64,000 bases of DNA from Phenylobacterium sp. LH3H17 (GCF_024298925.1 NZ_CP101283.1:2237001-2301000), one strand, 5' to 3'; numbered from the stretch's first letter, positions 16,938 to 25,650 are shown. Notes: a model not told the origin generated them from the sequence alone. Program-made: numbers and translations.

Positions 16938-18154
16938 TGGGCCGCCAGGGTGTTGTGGTGGCGGCCGAGGATTTCGTCGGCGTTGGCCAGGAACTTCTTC
17001 ACATTGCGAGCCGCCTGCCGGATGCGGTGCTCGTTCTCCACCAGGCCGATCCGCACATAGCCTTCACCGTACTCGCCGAAGGCCGCGCCCGGAGAGACGG
17101 CGACGCCGGCTTCCTCGATCAGCAGCTTGGCGAACAGCAGGGAGCCCACGTCCTTGAACTTCTCCGGCAGCGGCGCCCAGGCGAACATCGAGGCCGGCGG
17201 CGACGGGATGTCCCAGCCGGCGCGGGCCATGGAGGTGACCAGGGTGTCGCGGCGCGACTTATAGATGGCCCGGATCTCGTCGACGCAGTCCTGCGGGCCG
17301 TTCAGCGCCGCGGCGGCGGCCACCTGGATCGGGGTATAGGCGCCGTAGTCCAGATAGGACTTCACCCGCGCCAGGGCAGCGCACATGCGCTCGTTGCCCA
17401 CCACCATGCCCACGCGCCAGCCGGCCATGGCGTAGGTCTTGGACAGAGAGTTGACCTCGACGGCCAGGTCCTTCGCGCCGTCGACCTGCAGAATCGACGG
17501 CGGCGGGTTGTTCTCAAAGTAGATCTCGGAATAGGCGACGTCGGACAGCACCAGCAGGTCGTGCTTCTTCGCCAGCGCCACGGCCTCCTTGTAGAAGTCG
17601 AGGTCCACCCACTGGGCGGTCGGGTTAGACGGATAGGACAGGATCAGGACGCTGGGCGCTGGGCTGGAATGGCGCATGGCGGCGCTGACGCCCGACAAGT
17701 ACTCCTCCGGCGACGGCGCGGGCACATGGCGGATCACCCCGCCGGCCATGATGAAGCCGTAGGCGTGGATCGGATAGGCCGGGTTCGGGCAGAGAATCAC
17801 GTCGCCGGGGGCGGTGAGCGCCTGGGCCAGGTTGGCGAAGCCCTCTTTCGACCCCAGGGTGGCGATCACCTCGGTGTCGGGGTTGAGCGTCACGCCGAAC
17901 CGCTTCTTGTAGTAGCCGGCCATGGCGCGGCGCAGGCCGACAATTCCCTTGGAGGCGGAATAGCGGCCCGCCTTCGGGTCGCGGGCGGTCTCGATCAGCT
18001 TGTCGACGATATGCTTGGGCGTCGGCATGTCGGGATTGCCCATCCCGAAGTCGATGATGTCCGTACCCTGGGCGCGCAGGCGCGCCTTGATGCGGTTCAC
18101 TTCCTCGAAGACGTAGGGCGGAAGGCGGCGGATTCGGTGGAATTCAGGGGTCAT
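16934..18154 (-). CDS. Class I aminotransferase (AlaC / LL-diaminopimelate aminotransferase-like)
   Basis: 406 aa from the ATG at 18154 (MTPEFHRIRRLPPYVF), where family similarity begins; the open frame extends 30 codons further without a better start. Fold type I PLP enzyme: IDFGMGNPDMPTP, SYPSNPTAQWVDL, LSDVAYSEIYF and the lysine in SLSKTYAMAGWRVG. Alphaproteobacterial members encoded next to hom are annotated as LL-diaminopimelate aminotransferase or as the glutamate-pyruvate enzyme AlaC. The operon with hom favours amino acid biosynthesis, but the sequence alone does not settle the substrate. Confidence 0.85.
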   Translation of the reverse strand: MTPEFHRIRRLPPYVFEEVNRIKARLRAQGTDIIDFGMGNPDMPTPKHIVDKLIETARDPKAGRYSASKGIVGLRRAMAGYYKKRFGVTLNPDTEVIATLGSKEGFANLAQALTAPGDVILCPNPAYPIHAYGFIMAGGVIRHVPAPSPEEYLSGVSAAMRHSSPAPSVLILSYPSNPTAQWVDLDFYKEAVALAKKHDLLVLSDVAYSEIYFENNPPPSILQVDGAKDLAVEVNSLSKTYAMAGWRVGMVVGNERMCAALARVKSYLDYGAYTPIQVAAAAALNGPQDCVDEIRAIYKSRRDTLVTSMARAGWDIPSPPASMFAWAPLPEKFKDVGSLLFAKLLIEEAGVAVSPGAAFGEYGEGYVRIGLVENEHRIRQAARNVKKFLANADEILGRHHNTLAAQ

Positions 18155-18269
18155 GGAAAGCTCGTGCCGCGGGACGGGCGGCGGTATGGGAGCTGAAGTC
18201 GCGCATGGATAGCCCCCGTCCGGGGAGCCGCCAAGCAGGTTCAAGGTGATTTATGCCCCCGCCAACCTC

Positions 18270-18719
18270 TTATCTGGGCAGCGGAGGCGGGGTAGCTCGC
18301 TCCCGAATTTGCCGCGCGAAGGCTTCCGAGGCCGCCGTGGTGGAGGCCTCGCTGTCGCCGCCGGGAGCCACCTGGGCTTGGGCGCGGCTGACGAAGCGCT
18401 CCGTGCCGGTCAGGGTCCAGGTGCCCGGAGCCGTTTCGCGTTCCAGCTTGGCCGAAGCCATCTCGAGCTGGTCGGCCGCGCGGCCGAACTCACGTAGCGG
18501 ACGTTGGTCGGCCGGCACGGGGGGAATCTCGGAGAAGCTAGGATAGTCGGTAGAGGCGCGCGCCATCCTGGCCACCTCGGAGGCCACCGGCGAGGCCGGA
18601 TCGACCTGCGCCGTCGCGAACGGACTGGTCGCACAACCGCTCAACAGCGCGGCGCCGCAGACGCAGGCGAAGCCGCGCGGCGCGGGCCGGTTCACGAAAA
18701 GTCGAAGCAACGCGTTCAT
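18270..18719 (-). CDS. Small hypothetical lipoprotein
   Basis: 149 aa from the ATG at 18719. The N-terminus is a lipoprotein signal peptide with the lipobox LLSGC (Cys about residue 29), followed by a mature part of about 120 residues without recognised domains; one helix-prone stretch reads LREFGRAADQLEMASAKLERE. Probably anchored in the outer membrane. It is divergent from phaC with 91 bases between the starts. Codon use is like that of the neighbours. Confidence 0.7.
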   Translation of the reverse strand: MNALLRLFVNRPAPRGFACVCGAALLSGCATSPFATAQVDPASPVASEVARMARASTDYPSFSEIPPVPADQRPLREFGRAADQLEMASAKLERETAPGTWTLTGTERFVSRAQAQVAPGGDSEASTTAASEAFARQIRERATPPPLPR

Positions 18720-18810
18720 TTCCTTGCCGGTCTTATGCCATGATCGCTTCGGGCGAAAGAGCGCGAGCGCGCCAGAGCCTAAACCAGTCGGGGTCGGGAG
18801 GATAAAGTCC

Positions 18811-20763
18811 ATGAGTGAACAACCGTCTGCACCGACCAAATCAAAGGCCAAGAAGAAGGCCAAGGCCGCCGACAAGGCGGGCAAGAAGGCTGGCAAGGCC
18901 GCCGCCGCGCCGCACGCCGAGTCCATGCCGCCGCAGCAGGCCAAGGCCAGTGGCGAACCGACGCGCAGCTTCGAGGCGCCAGGCCTCAATGGCGAGCAGC
19001 GCGAGATCATCGAGACGATGTCGGCCAACCTCGCCCGCGCCGCCCTGACGGCCCAGGGGGCCATCGCCGAGGCGGCCCTGCGCCATGCCGAGCGGCCCGC
19101 GGCCCTGTCACCCGATCCCTTTCACGTGGCTCCAGCCCTGTCCGATGTCATGGGCAAGTTGGCCTCACAGCCGGACAAGATGGTCCGGGCCCAGGCCGAC
19201 CTCTTCCAGCGGTATCTGGAGCTCTGGCAGTCGGCCGCCCGCAAGGCCGCGGGCGAAACTGTCGAGCCCGTGGTGAGTCCGGCTAAGGGCGACAAGCGCT
19301 TCAACGATCCCGACTGGGCCGAGAACCCGGTCTTCGACGTGATCAAGCAGTCCTACCTGCTGACCTCGAACTGGCTGAACGCGCTGGTCTCCGACGTTCA
19401 GGACGTCGATCCCATGAACAAGCGGCAGGTCGAGTTCTTCATGAAGATGCTGACCGACGCCTTCTCACCATCGAACTTCCTCGCCTCCAACCCCGCGGCC
19501 CTGCGCGAGGCCATGTCCAGCCAGGGCGAATCCCTCGTCCGCGGCATGGAGAATTTCGCCGCCGACCTGCAGAGGGGCGGCGGCAAGCTGTCTATCAGCC
19601 AGACCGACTACGAGATGTTCGAGATCGGCCGCAACGTGGCCACGGCCCCGGGCAAGGTCATCTTCCAGAACGAGATCCTGCAGCTCATCCAGTTCCAGCC
19701 GACCACGGAACAGGTCCACGAGATCCCGCTGCTGATCTTCCCGCCCTGGATCAACAAGTTCTACATCCTGGACCTGCGGCCCGAGAATTCGATGATCCGC
19801 TGGCTGGCCGACCAAGGCTTCACGGTGTTCGTGGCCTCCTGGGTCAATCCGGATCAGAGGCTCGCCGCCAAGACCTTCGACGACTACATGCACCAGGGCA
19901 TCTATGAGGCCACCGACGCGGCCATGGCCCAGGCCGGCGTGACCCAGGTCAACACCGTCGGCTACTGCATCGGCGGCACCCTCCTCTCCTCGACCCTCGC
20001 CCACATGGCGGCCAAGGGCGACAAGCGGATCGCTTCAGCGACCTTCTTCGCCGCCCAACAGGACTTCGCCGAGGCCGGGGACCTGCTTCTGTTCACCAAC
20101 GAGGGCTGGCTCGGCGACCTTGAGAAGCAGATGGACGCCGCCGGCGGGGTCCTGTCGGGCAAGACCATGGCCGACACCTTCAACATGCTGCGGTCCAACG
20201 ACCTGATCTGGTCGTTCTTCGTCAGCAACTACCTGATGGGCAAGGAGCCCAAGCCCTTCGACCTGCTGTTCTGGAACTCCGACCAGACGCGGATGCCCAA
20301 GGCTCTCCACCTGTTCTACCTGCGCAAGTTCTACGGCGAAAACGCGTTGGCGAAGGGCGAGCTGGTCATGGACAACATCAAGCTTGACCTCTCGAACGTG
20401 AAGACGCCGGTCTATGTGCAGTCGTCCAAGGAGGACCACATCGCGCCCATGCGTTCGGTCTATCGTGGGGCCAAGCTGTTCGGTGGTCCGGTCACCTTCA
20501 CCTTGGCGGGCTCGGGCCACATCGCCGGCGTGATCAATGCTCCGGTGGCCAACAAGTATCAGCACTGGACCAACAGCGAGCTTCCCGACACGCCGGAAGC
20601 CTGGATGGACGGGGCCAAGGAGCATCCGGGATCGTGGTGGCCGCATTGGGCCGAGTGGCTGCGCGCCAGGTCCGGCGGCCTTGTCCCGGCCCGCGACCCG
20701 GCGAAGGGCAAGTTCAAGCCCATCGAGGACGCGCCCGGTTCCTACGTGAAGGTGAAGTCGTAG
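18811..20763 (+). CDS. phaC: Class I poly(R)-hydroxyalkanoate synthase
   Basis: 650 aa from the ATG at 18811 with GGGAGGAT about 8 bases upstream. The alpha/beta-hydrolase-like synthase core carries the catalytic Cys386 in GYCIGG, with Asp in VQSSKEDHIAPM and His in GSGHIAGVINAP; PWINKFYILDL and WWPHWAEWL are further PhaC blocks. It polymerises 3-hydroxyacyl-CoA into PHA on granules. Unusually, the first 35 residues form a Lys/Ala-rich tail (TKSKAKKKAKAADKAGKKAG), not required for catalysis in known class I enzymes. phaA, phaB and phaP genes are not adjacent. Confidence 0.95.
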   Translation: MSEQPSAPTKSKAKKKAKAADKAGKKAGKAAAAPHAESMPPQQAKASGEPTRSFEAPGLNGEQREIIETMSANLARAALTAQGAIAEAALRHAERPAALSPDPFHVAPALSDVMGKLASQPDKMVRAQADLFQRYLELWQSAARKAAGETVEPVVSPAKGDKRFNDPDWAENPVFDVIKQSYLLTSNWLNALVSDVQDVDPMNKRQVEFFMKMLTDAFSPSNFLASNPAALREAMSSQGESLVRGMENFAADLQRGGGKLSISQTDYEMFEIGRNVATAPGKVIFQNEILQLIQFQPTTEQVHEIPLLIFPPWINKFYILDLRPENSMIRWLADQGFTVFVASWVNPDQRLAAKTFDDYMHQGIYEATDAAMAQAGVTQVNTVGYCIGGTLLSSTLAHMAAKGDKRIASATFFAAQQDFAEAGDLLLFTNEGWLGDLEKQMDAAGGVLSGKTMADTFNMLRSNDLIWSFFVSNYLMGKEPKPFDLLFWNSDQTRMPKALHLFYLRKFYGENALAKGELVMDNIKLDLSNVKTPVYVQSSKEDHIAPMRSVYRGAKLFGGPVTFTLAGSGHIAGVINAPVANKYQHWTNSELPDTPEAWMDGAKEHPGSWWPHWAEWLRARSGGLVPARDPAKGKFKPIEDAPGSYVKVKS

Positions 20764-20767
20764 GTTC

Positions 20768-21721
20768 ATGATCAAACTGCTGTTGGTGGGCCTGGGCGTA
20801 CTCCTGGCCCTCTGGATCGGCGCGGGGTTCGCGGTGGTCGCCGCGGCCGGGCCGTTCAAACCCGACGGGATCTTCGTCGACATCGGTGGGCGCAAGCTGC
20901 GGCTGGTCTGCAAGGGCCCGAAGTCCGCCCTCCCCGTTGTCTGGATGGAGGCTGGCGCCTGGGGCCTGGCCGCCGACTTCGCCGCCGTGCAGCAGAAGCT
21001 TGCCGCCCGCGGGCTGCGATCCTGCGCCTATGACCGTGCGGGCCTTGGTTTCTCCGATCCCGGCCCCAAGCCGCGCGATAGCGCCGCGATCGTCGCAGAC
21101 CTGGAGAAGCTGGTCGCCGCCTCGGGCGAGCGCGGGCCGTTCATCCTCATGGGTCACTCCATGGGCGGCCAACACGTGCGGCTGTTCGCCGGCAGGAACC
21201 GCGACAAGGTCGCGGGTCTGGTGCTGCTCGAGGCCACCACCCCGGAGATGACCAGCGACCCGCGCGCCGAGCGGTTCCTGTCGCGGGTGCGCACGGTGGG
21301 CCGGATCACCGCCGTGGCCGGGAGCCTGGGCATGATCCGAATCGCCTACGGCTTCGGCGACCGCATCGGCCTGCCGCCCCAGGGTGCGGCGGAGAAAAAG
21401 CACGCGTTCGTCTCGGGCCGACACACCCGCACCGCCGCCGACGAGGTCCTGGCCTGGACCCAGGGCTCGATCCAAGCCGGGGCGGTCTCGCTCGATCCCA
21501 CGTGGCCGGTGGCCGTGGTCACCGCCGGCGACGCCACGCGCATGGCCGAGTGGAACATCGCCCGCCGCGCGCCCGAGCGCGCTTCCCGCGCCGGTTGGTA
21601 TGAGAACGTGCCAGACGCCGAGCACGCCACCCTGCTGGGGCTCACCCATGCCGACGCGGTGGTCCGCGCCGTCGACCATGTGCTGAAGGCGATGCCGCGC
21701 CCTGTTCTGGAGACCCCATGA
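20768..21721 (+). CDS. Alpha/beta hydrolase with N-terminal membrane anchor
   Basis: 317 aa, 4 bases after phaC. Residues 3-27 form a hydrophobic segment (uncleaved anchor or signal), then an alpha/beta-hydrolase domain with the nucleophile elbow GHSMGG (Ser131), the block YDRAGLGFSDPGP and a likely catalytic His near the end (PDAEHATLLG). The catalytic domain should face the periplasm. Substrate unknown; proximity to phaC might suggest a polyester-related role, but this is only positional. It overlaps the next gene by 4 bases (ATGA). Confidence 0.8.
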   Translation: MIKLLLVGLGVLLALWIGAGFAVVAAAGPFKPDGIFVDIGGRKLRLVCKGPKSALPVVWMEAGAWGLAADFAAVQQKLAARGLRSCAYDRAGLGFSDPGPKPRDSAAIVADLEKLVAASGERGPFILMGHSMGGQHVRLFAGRNRDKVAGLVLLEATTPEMTSDPRAERFLSRVRTVGRITAVAGSLGMIRIAYGFGDRIGLPPQGAAEKKHAFVSGRHTRTAADEVLAWTQGSIQAGAVSLDPTWPVAVVTAGDATRMAEWNIARRAPERASRAGWYENVPDAEHATLLGLTHADAVVRAVDHVLKAMPRPVLETP

Positions 21722-22260
21722 GAGCCCTCGCCCTCCCCGCCCTGATGATGCTGCTGGCCGACCCGGCCCAGGCGGCGACGCCGCAGGAGACGTTCTTCGC
21801 GCGCCTGACCGCCCTGTGCGGCAAGAGCTTTACAGGCCGGGTGACTACGACCGACCCGGCCGACGCCGCCTTCGCGGGCAAGGCGTTGGTGATGCACGTG
21901 ACCACCTGCAGCGCCAACGAGGTGCGCATCCCCTTCCACGTGGGCGAGGACAGGTCGCGCACCTGGGTCGTGACCCGGGTCAATACGGGCCTGCGCCTGA
22001 AGCACGACCATCGCCATGCGGATGGGACGGAGGACGCCGTCAGCCAGTACGGCGGCGATACGACGACGCCGGGTACGGCGTCACGCCAGGAGTTCCCGGT
22101 GGATCGGTTCTCCAAGGACCTGTTCGTCCGCGAGAACCGGGCGGTGTCGGTGACCAACGTCTGGGCGATGGAAGTCGAGCCTGGGAAGGTCTTCGCCTAC
22201 GAACTGCGCAGGCCCGAGCGGCATTTTCGAGTGGAGTTCGACCTGGCGCCCGGCTCCTAG
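21718..22260 (+). CDS. Hypothetical secreted protein
   Basis: 180 aa with a Sec signal peptide (MRALALPALMMLLADPAQAA, cleavage after AQA). The mature protein has two cysteines (ALCGKSF, VTTCSANE) that could form a disulfide, and a beta-rich pattern (VRIPFHVGEDRSRTWVVTRVNTGLRLKHDHRH cut into short strands). Not recognised with certainty. The ATGA overlap with the hydrolase gene makes cotranslation likely. Its end overlaps the convergent SnoaL-like gene by 4 bases. Confidence 0.72.
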   Translation: MRALALPALMMLLADPAQAATPQETFFARLTALCGKSFTGRVTTTDPADAAFAGKALVMHVTTCSANEVRIPFHVGEDRSRTWVVTRVNTGLRLKHDHRHADGTEDAVSQYGGDTTTPGTASRQEFPVDRFSKDLFVRENRAVSVTNVWAMEVEPGKVFAYELRRPERHFRVEFDLAPGS

Positions 22261-22646
22261 GTCTTGGCCAATTGCTCGCCCATCAGCCGGTGCAGCAGGT
22301 TGATGGCCTTGAGCGGGCGGACCATGACCTTGAAGTGCGTGATCAGATGACCGTCGTCACTGAAGGTTATGATGTCGACGCCGTTGATCTTGACGCCTTC
22401 GACCTCGTTTTCGAACTCGAGGACCGCGCCATTGTCGCTGAGCCATTCGCCCACGTAGCGGAATCCCGGACCGCCCAGCACTTGGCCCGCGCTGGTGAGG
22501 TACTTGAAAGTGATGTCGCGACCGCGTTGCGGCGTGTGGACGATGGGGCTCTCGAACACCGCATCGGGATGCAGCAACTCCCGCAGCGCCGCGTGATCGT
22601 GGGTCTTCAGGTAGCTGCGCCAGCCGTCAAGGGCGGTCATCGGCAT
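22257..22646 (-). CDS. SnoaL-like / NTF2-fold protein
   Basis: 129 aa; ATG at 22646 preceded by GGAG 7 bases away. Pattern of the nuclear-transport-factor-2-like superfamily: WRSYLKTHDHAALRELLHPDAVFESP at the N-terminus, a central FEN(E)VEG strand and a C-terminal ITHFKVMVRPLKAI. These cone-shaped folds bind small hydrophobic ligands or act as enzymes; no catalytic residues can be assigned. It is 22 bases downstream of the small membrane protein gene, so both probably fall under the TetR regulator encoded divergently. Confidence 0.8.
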   Translation of the reverse strand: MPMTALDGWRSYLKTHDHAALRELLHPDAVFESPIVHTPQRGRDITFKYLTSAGQVLGGPGFRYVGEWLSDNGAVLEFENEVEGVKINGVDIITFSDDGHLITHFKVMVRPLKAINLLHRLMGEQLAKT

Positions 22647-22668
22647 CGAGTTTCTCCACCGTGGTTCA

Positions 22669-23061
22669 TCAAGAGCCCGTCGCGCCGGGGCTCATGAGGC
22701 CGGCGACCATCAGAACCAGGGCGACGGCCAGCAGCATCCAGCCTGGATGACGGCCGCGCGTTCCCCAGAAATTGCCGATCGCGCCGTAGAGGTAAAGGCC
22801 GCCCACGAAAATGCCAGTGACGAGCCTGGCCTCTGCGCTGAACCAGAACGCGGCGATGAGCGCGAGGCCGCCCACGAACCAGCTCACCGTGCTGAGATGC
22901 AGCAGGACGGGCACGAGCCGCCGGATCGGCGCGGACAGGCGCCTGTCGGACGTCTCTTCGAGAGGGACGACCATCAGCCGTTGGGTGAGGACCCCGTGAA
23001 ACACGGCGACCCCGCTGCCGATCAACCCGGCCGCCCCTAGGGCGACGTCCTGCCAGTCCAT
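22669..23061 (-). CDS. Small four-helix membrane protein
   Basis: 130 aa with four predicted transmembrane segments: residues about 5-25 (VALGAAGLIGSGVAVFHGVL), 47-70, 75-95 (LVTGIFVGGLYLYGAIGNFW) and 105-123. Family not recognised for certain. The start codon lies 6 bases from the first of two palindromes shared with the divergent TetR gene, so repression by that regulator is likely. The SnoaL-like gene follows 22 bases downstream on the same strand. Confidence 0.75.
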   Translation of the reverse strand: MDWQDVALGAAGLIGSGVAVFHGVLTQRLMVVPLEETSDRRLSAPIRRLVPVLLHLSTVSWFVGGLALIAAFWFSAEARLVTGIFVGGLYLYGAIGNFWGTRGRHPGWMLLAVALVLMVAGLMSPGATGS

Positions 23062-23066
23062 GACCG

Positions 23067-23078
23067 TACACCTCTGTA
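23067..23078. promoter_or_regulatory. Putative TetR operator 1
   Basis: Imperfect palindrome TACACCTCTGTA, identical in 10 of 12 positions to the core of the perfect palindrome at 23113-23126. It lies 6 bases upstream of the start codon of the small membrane protein gene, where a bound repressor would block transcription. Confidence 0.55.
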
Positions 23079-23112
23079 TGGACTGATGTGGCAGGCCATT
23101 TGCCGTTGGTCA

Positions 23113-23126
23113 ATACACTTGTGTAT
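23113..23126. promoter_or_regulatory. Putative TetR operator 2
   Basis: Perfect 14-base palindrome ATACACTTGTGTAT, 10 bases upstream of the TetR start codon. Size and symmetry fit a TetR dimer site; with operator 1 it brackets the 74-base divergent promoter region. Confidence 0.65.
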
Positions 23127-23135
23127 GGTGAGTGG

Positions 23136-23675
23136 ATGAACGAACGCCTGACAAAGTCCGACTGGATCAGACATGGCCTGCGGACCCTGGCCCGCAGCGG
23201 CGCCAACGCCCTGAAGGTGGGGCCGATGGCGACGCGCCTGAAGGTGTCGCGCGGCAGCTTCTATTGGCACTTCGAGGATATCGCCGACTTTCGGGCGCAA
23301 CTTCTGCGTCTCTGGCAGCAACGCATGACCGAGCAGGTGATCGAGGACCTGGAGGCCAGCCAAGCCCGGCCAGACCGACTCAAGGACCTCATGAGGCGGG
23401 GATTTCGCGGCGAGCGCAGGCTGGACCGTGCGGTCAGGTCCTGGGCCGCGGAGGACAGGGAAGTCGCCGCCGTCGTGGCGTCGGTCGACGTCCGGCGGGT
23501 GGACTACATCGCCGAACTGCTGGTCTCGGCGGGTGTGGAACGCGACGTCGCCGCCAGTCGTGCCGCCTTCGTCTACTGGGCGCATCTGGGACAGCCGACC
23601 GTGATGGATCCACGCCGCGCCGCGATCGAGACCGCGGCCCTGGACGCGATCAGCGCCCTGTTCGAGCGTCCCTAG
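23136..23675 (+). CDS. TetR family transcriptional regulator
   Basis: 179 aa from the ATG at 23136; the in-frame ATG at 23088 would run through the operator and is rejected. The N-terminal helix-turn-helix is clear: LTKSDWIRHGLRTLARSG, then VGPMATRLKVSRGSFYWHFEDIADF, which is the TetR recognition helix region. The C-terminal part is the ligand-binding, dimerising domain with no identifiable inducer. Two related palindromes in the intergenic region fit autorepression plus control of the divergent membrane protein/SnoaL pair. Confidence 0.9.
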   Translation: MNERLTKSDWIRHGLRTLARSGANALKVGPMATRLKVSRGSFYWHFEDIADFRAQLLRLWQQRMTEQVIEDLEASQARPDRLKDLMRRGFRGERRLDRAVRSWAAEDREVAAVVASVDVRRVDYIAELLVSAGVERDVAASRAAFVYWAHLGQPTVMDPRRAAIETAALDAISALFERP

Positions 23676-24169
23676 GCCGCGATGAACCCCAGGGCGTCGC
23701 CGTTGTTGCAGTAGCGCAGGCCCGTGGGGCGCGGTCCGTCGGGGAAGACGTGGCCCTGGTGGCCCAGGCAGCGGGCGCAATGGTACTCGGTGCGCGGGAT
23801 ACCGAGGCCATAGTCGGTCTTCTTGCCGAGCGCGCCCTTGATGGCGGTGTAGAAGCTGGGCCAACCGGTGCCGCTCTCATACTTCCATTCGGACTTGAAC
23901 AGCGGCAGGGCGCAGCCGGCGCAGACATAGGTCCCGCGGCGCTTTTCCTTGTTGAACGGACTGGTTCCGGCCATCTCCGTCGCCTCGTGGCGCAGGACGT
24001 TGTAGGCGCCCCGGTCGAGGCGCTTCTTCCACTCCGCGTCGGTGATCTTACGCCAAGGCGAGCTTGCATATGGATCGGCCGTGGCGGCGAGGGCGAGCGC
24101 CGGTACGCCCGTCACGGCGACCGAGGAGCCCAGCAGGAAGGTGCGTCTGTCGAGGATCATGGCCGACAT
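23672..24169 (-). CDS. msrB: Peptide-methionine (R)-S-oxide reductase, exported (Tat signal)
   Basis: 165 aa from the ATG at 24169; ATG at 24160 is also possible. The N-terminus holds a twin-arginine signal (DRRTFLLGSSVAVTGVPALALA), so the enzyme should be exported folded. The MsrB domain has both zinc CxxC pairs (CAGC and CARC), SGTGWPSFY, EYHCARCLGHQGHVFPDGP and the catalytic Cys in LRYCNNGDALGF (usual form RYCINSAAL). It repairs R-methionine sulfoxide in envelope proteins. It overlaps the end of the convergent tetR gene by 4 bases. Confidence 0.92.
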   Translation of the reverse strand: MSAMILDRRTFLLGSSVAVTGVPALALAATADPYASSPWRKITDAEWKKRLDRGAYNVLRHEATEMAGTSPFNKEKRRGTYVCAGCALPLFKSEWKYESGTGWPSFYTAIKGALGKKTDYGLGIPRTEYHCARCLGHQGHVFPDGPRPTGLRYCNNGDALGFIAA

Positions 24170-24203
24170 ACGGCCGGGTCCAGATGGCGGATGCAAGGCG
24201 CCT

Positions 24204-24641
24204 TCAGGCCTCCCACGCGTAAAGCGCGTCAGGGGTCTTTTCCTCGTTGTCTGCGCCGTCGGTCAGCTTCACCAGCTTGAACCCGCGGCTCTCATAGAAT
24301 CGCCGGGCCCTGGCGTTCTGCTGAAAGGTCCAGAGGTGGCGCGAGGTCCGGTCCTCCAGGGCCTTGGCCAACAGCATGGCGCCGACCCCAGCCCCCTGAT
24401 GCTCGGGATGGACGTAGAGATGCATGATCCAACCGGCCTTGTAGGCCACATAGCCCACGATCGCCTCGCCAACCTCGACCACCCAGGTCTCGCATTCCGG
24501 TAGCAGGCGTTCGCTGAAGAACCAGAAGTCCTCCTCCGGCGTGTGCAGCTCGGGCAGATATGGCAGCGAGACCTGCATGGTGAACCGGTGCAGCCGGGCG
24601 ATGGCGCCGGCATCTGCCAGGCTCGCCCTACGCAGGCTCAC
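24204..24641 (-). CDS. GNAT family N-acetyltransferase
   Basis: 145 aa. GNAT fold: LRRASLADAGAIARLHRFT at the N-terminus, the acetyl-CoA motif A MHLYVHPEHQGAGVGAMLLAKALE, and ARRFYESRGFKLVKLTDG near the end. Acceptor unknown. It overlaps the argC stop by 4 bases, placing it in an operon just downstream of argC; a link to arginine synthesis is not implied by sequence. Confidence 0.85.
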   Translation of the reverse strand: MSLRRASLADAGAIARLHRFTMQVSLPYLPELHTPEEDFWFFSERLLPECETWVVEVGEAIVGYVAYKAGWIMHLYVHPEHQGAGVGAMLLAKALEDRTSRHLWTFQQNARARRFYESRGFKLVKLTDGADNEEKTPDALYAWEA

Positions 24642-25615
24642 AGACCCGAGGCCTCCGGCAGGCCCAGCATCAGGTTGAGGTTCTGCACCGCCGCGCCAGA
24701 GGCGCCCTTGCCCAGGTTATCCAGCAGCGCGACCAGGCGGGCCTGGCCGGTCTCGGGATTGCCGAAGACGTAGAGCTTCATCTTGTTGGTGCCGTTCAGG
24801 GCCTCGGGATCGAGCTGGGCGTTGAAGCCCCCTGCCCCGGCGCGGGCCTTCTGCAGAGCCTTGGTCTCCTCGTCGGAGGCCACCTCGACGAAGGCTTCCC
24901 GGCGGTAGGCGCTGGCCAGGGCGTCGCGCAGGTCTTCGGGCTTGGGCTTGGATGGCAGGGCCCAGAGCTGTATCGGCACCTCGACGATCATCCCCTGGGC
25001 GTAGCGGCCGACCGAGGGCGCGAACAGCGGCGGATGGTCGAAGCCGCCATAGAGCTGCATCTCCGGCACATGCTTGTGCTGCAGGGTCAGGCCGTAGGTC
25101 CGGAAGGCGTCGCTCGTCCCTTCCGGCGCCGGGCCCTCGAACTCCTCGATCAGCCCCTTGCCGCCACCCGAATAGCCGGAGACGGCGTTGACGGTGATCG
25201 GCCAGTCGGCCGGGATCACCCCTTCCTCGACCAGGGGACGGGTGAGCGCGATGAAGCCGGTCGGATAGCAGCCCGGATTGCTGACCCGCTTGGAGCCGGC
25301 GATGGCGGCGCGCTGGTCCGGCGCCATCTCGGGGAAGCCGTAAGTCCAGCCCGAGGCGGTCCGGTAGGCCGTCGAGGCGTCGATCACCCTTACAGAGTTG
25401 GAGGTGATCATGCCGACCGCCTCCTTGGACGCCGCGTCGGGCAGGCACAGGATCACCGCATCGACACCGTTCAGCAGCTCGGCGCGGGCGTCCGGATCCT
25501 TGCGCTTGGCCGGATCGACAGAGACCACTTTCAGATCGCCGCGGCCCTCGAGGCGCTCGCGGATCTGCAGGCCGGTGGTGCCGGCTTCGCCGTCGATGAA
25601 AACAGTGCTGGTCAT
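24638..25615 (-). CDS. argC: N-acetyl-gamma-glutamyl-phosphate reductase
   Basis: 325 aa from the ATG at 25615 with AGGA 8 bases upstream. NAD(P)-binding start VFIDGEAGTTGLQIRERL, catalytic Cys in SNPGCYPTGF and NAVSGYSGGGKGLIEEFE. This is the type 2 ArgC of about 310-325 aa, found in many proteobacteria. It reduces N-acetylglutamyl phosphate to the semialdehyde in arginine synthesis. It lies downstream of rplM-rpsI but is separated from it by a strong hairpin. Confidence 0.95.
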   Translation of the reverse strand: MTSTVFIDGEAGTTGLQIRERLEGRGDLKVVSVDPAKRKDPDARAELLNGVDAVILCLPDAASKEAVGMITSNSVRVIDASTAYRTASGWTYGFPEMAPDQRAAIAGSKRVSNPGCYPTGFIALTRPLVEEGVIPADWPITVNAVSGYSGGGKGLIEEFEGPAPEGTSDAFRTYGLTLQHKHVPEMQLYGGFDHPPLFAPSVGRYAQGMIVEVPIQLWALPSKPKPEDLRDALASAYRREAFVEVASDEETKALQKARAGAGGFNAQLDPEALNGTNKMKLYVFGNPETGQARLVALLDNLGKGASGAAVQNLNLMLGLPEASGL

Positions 25616-25650
25616 GCTCGTGATCCTGAACTCGGATGCCAGATAGCAGA

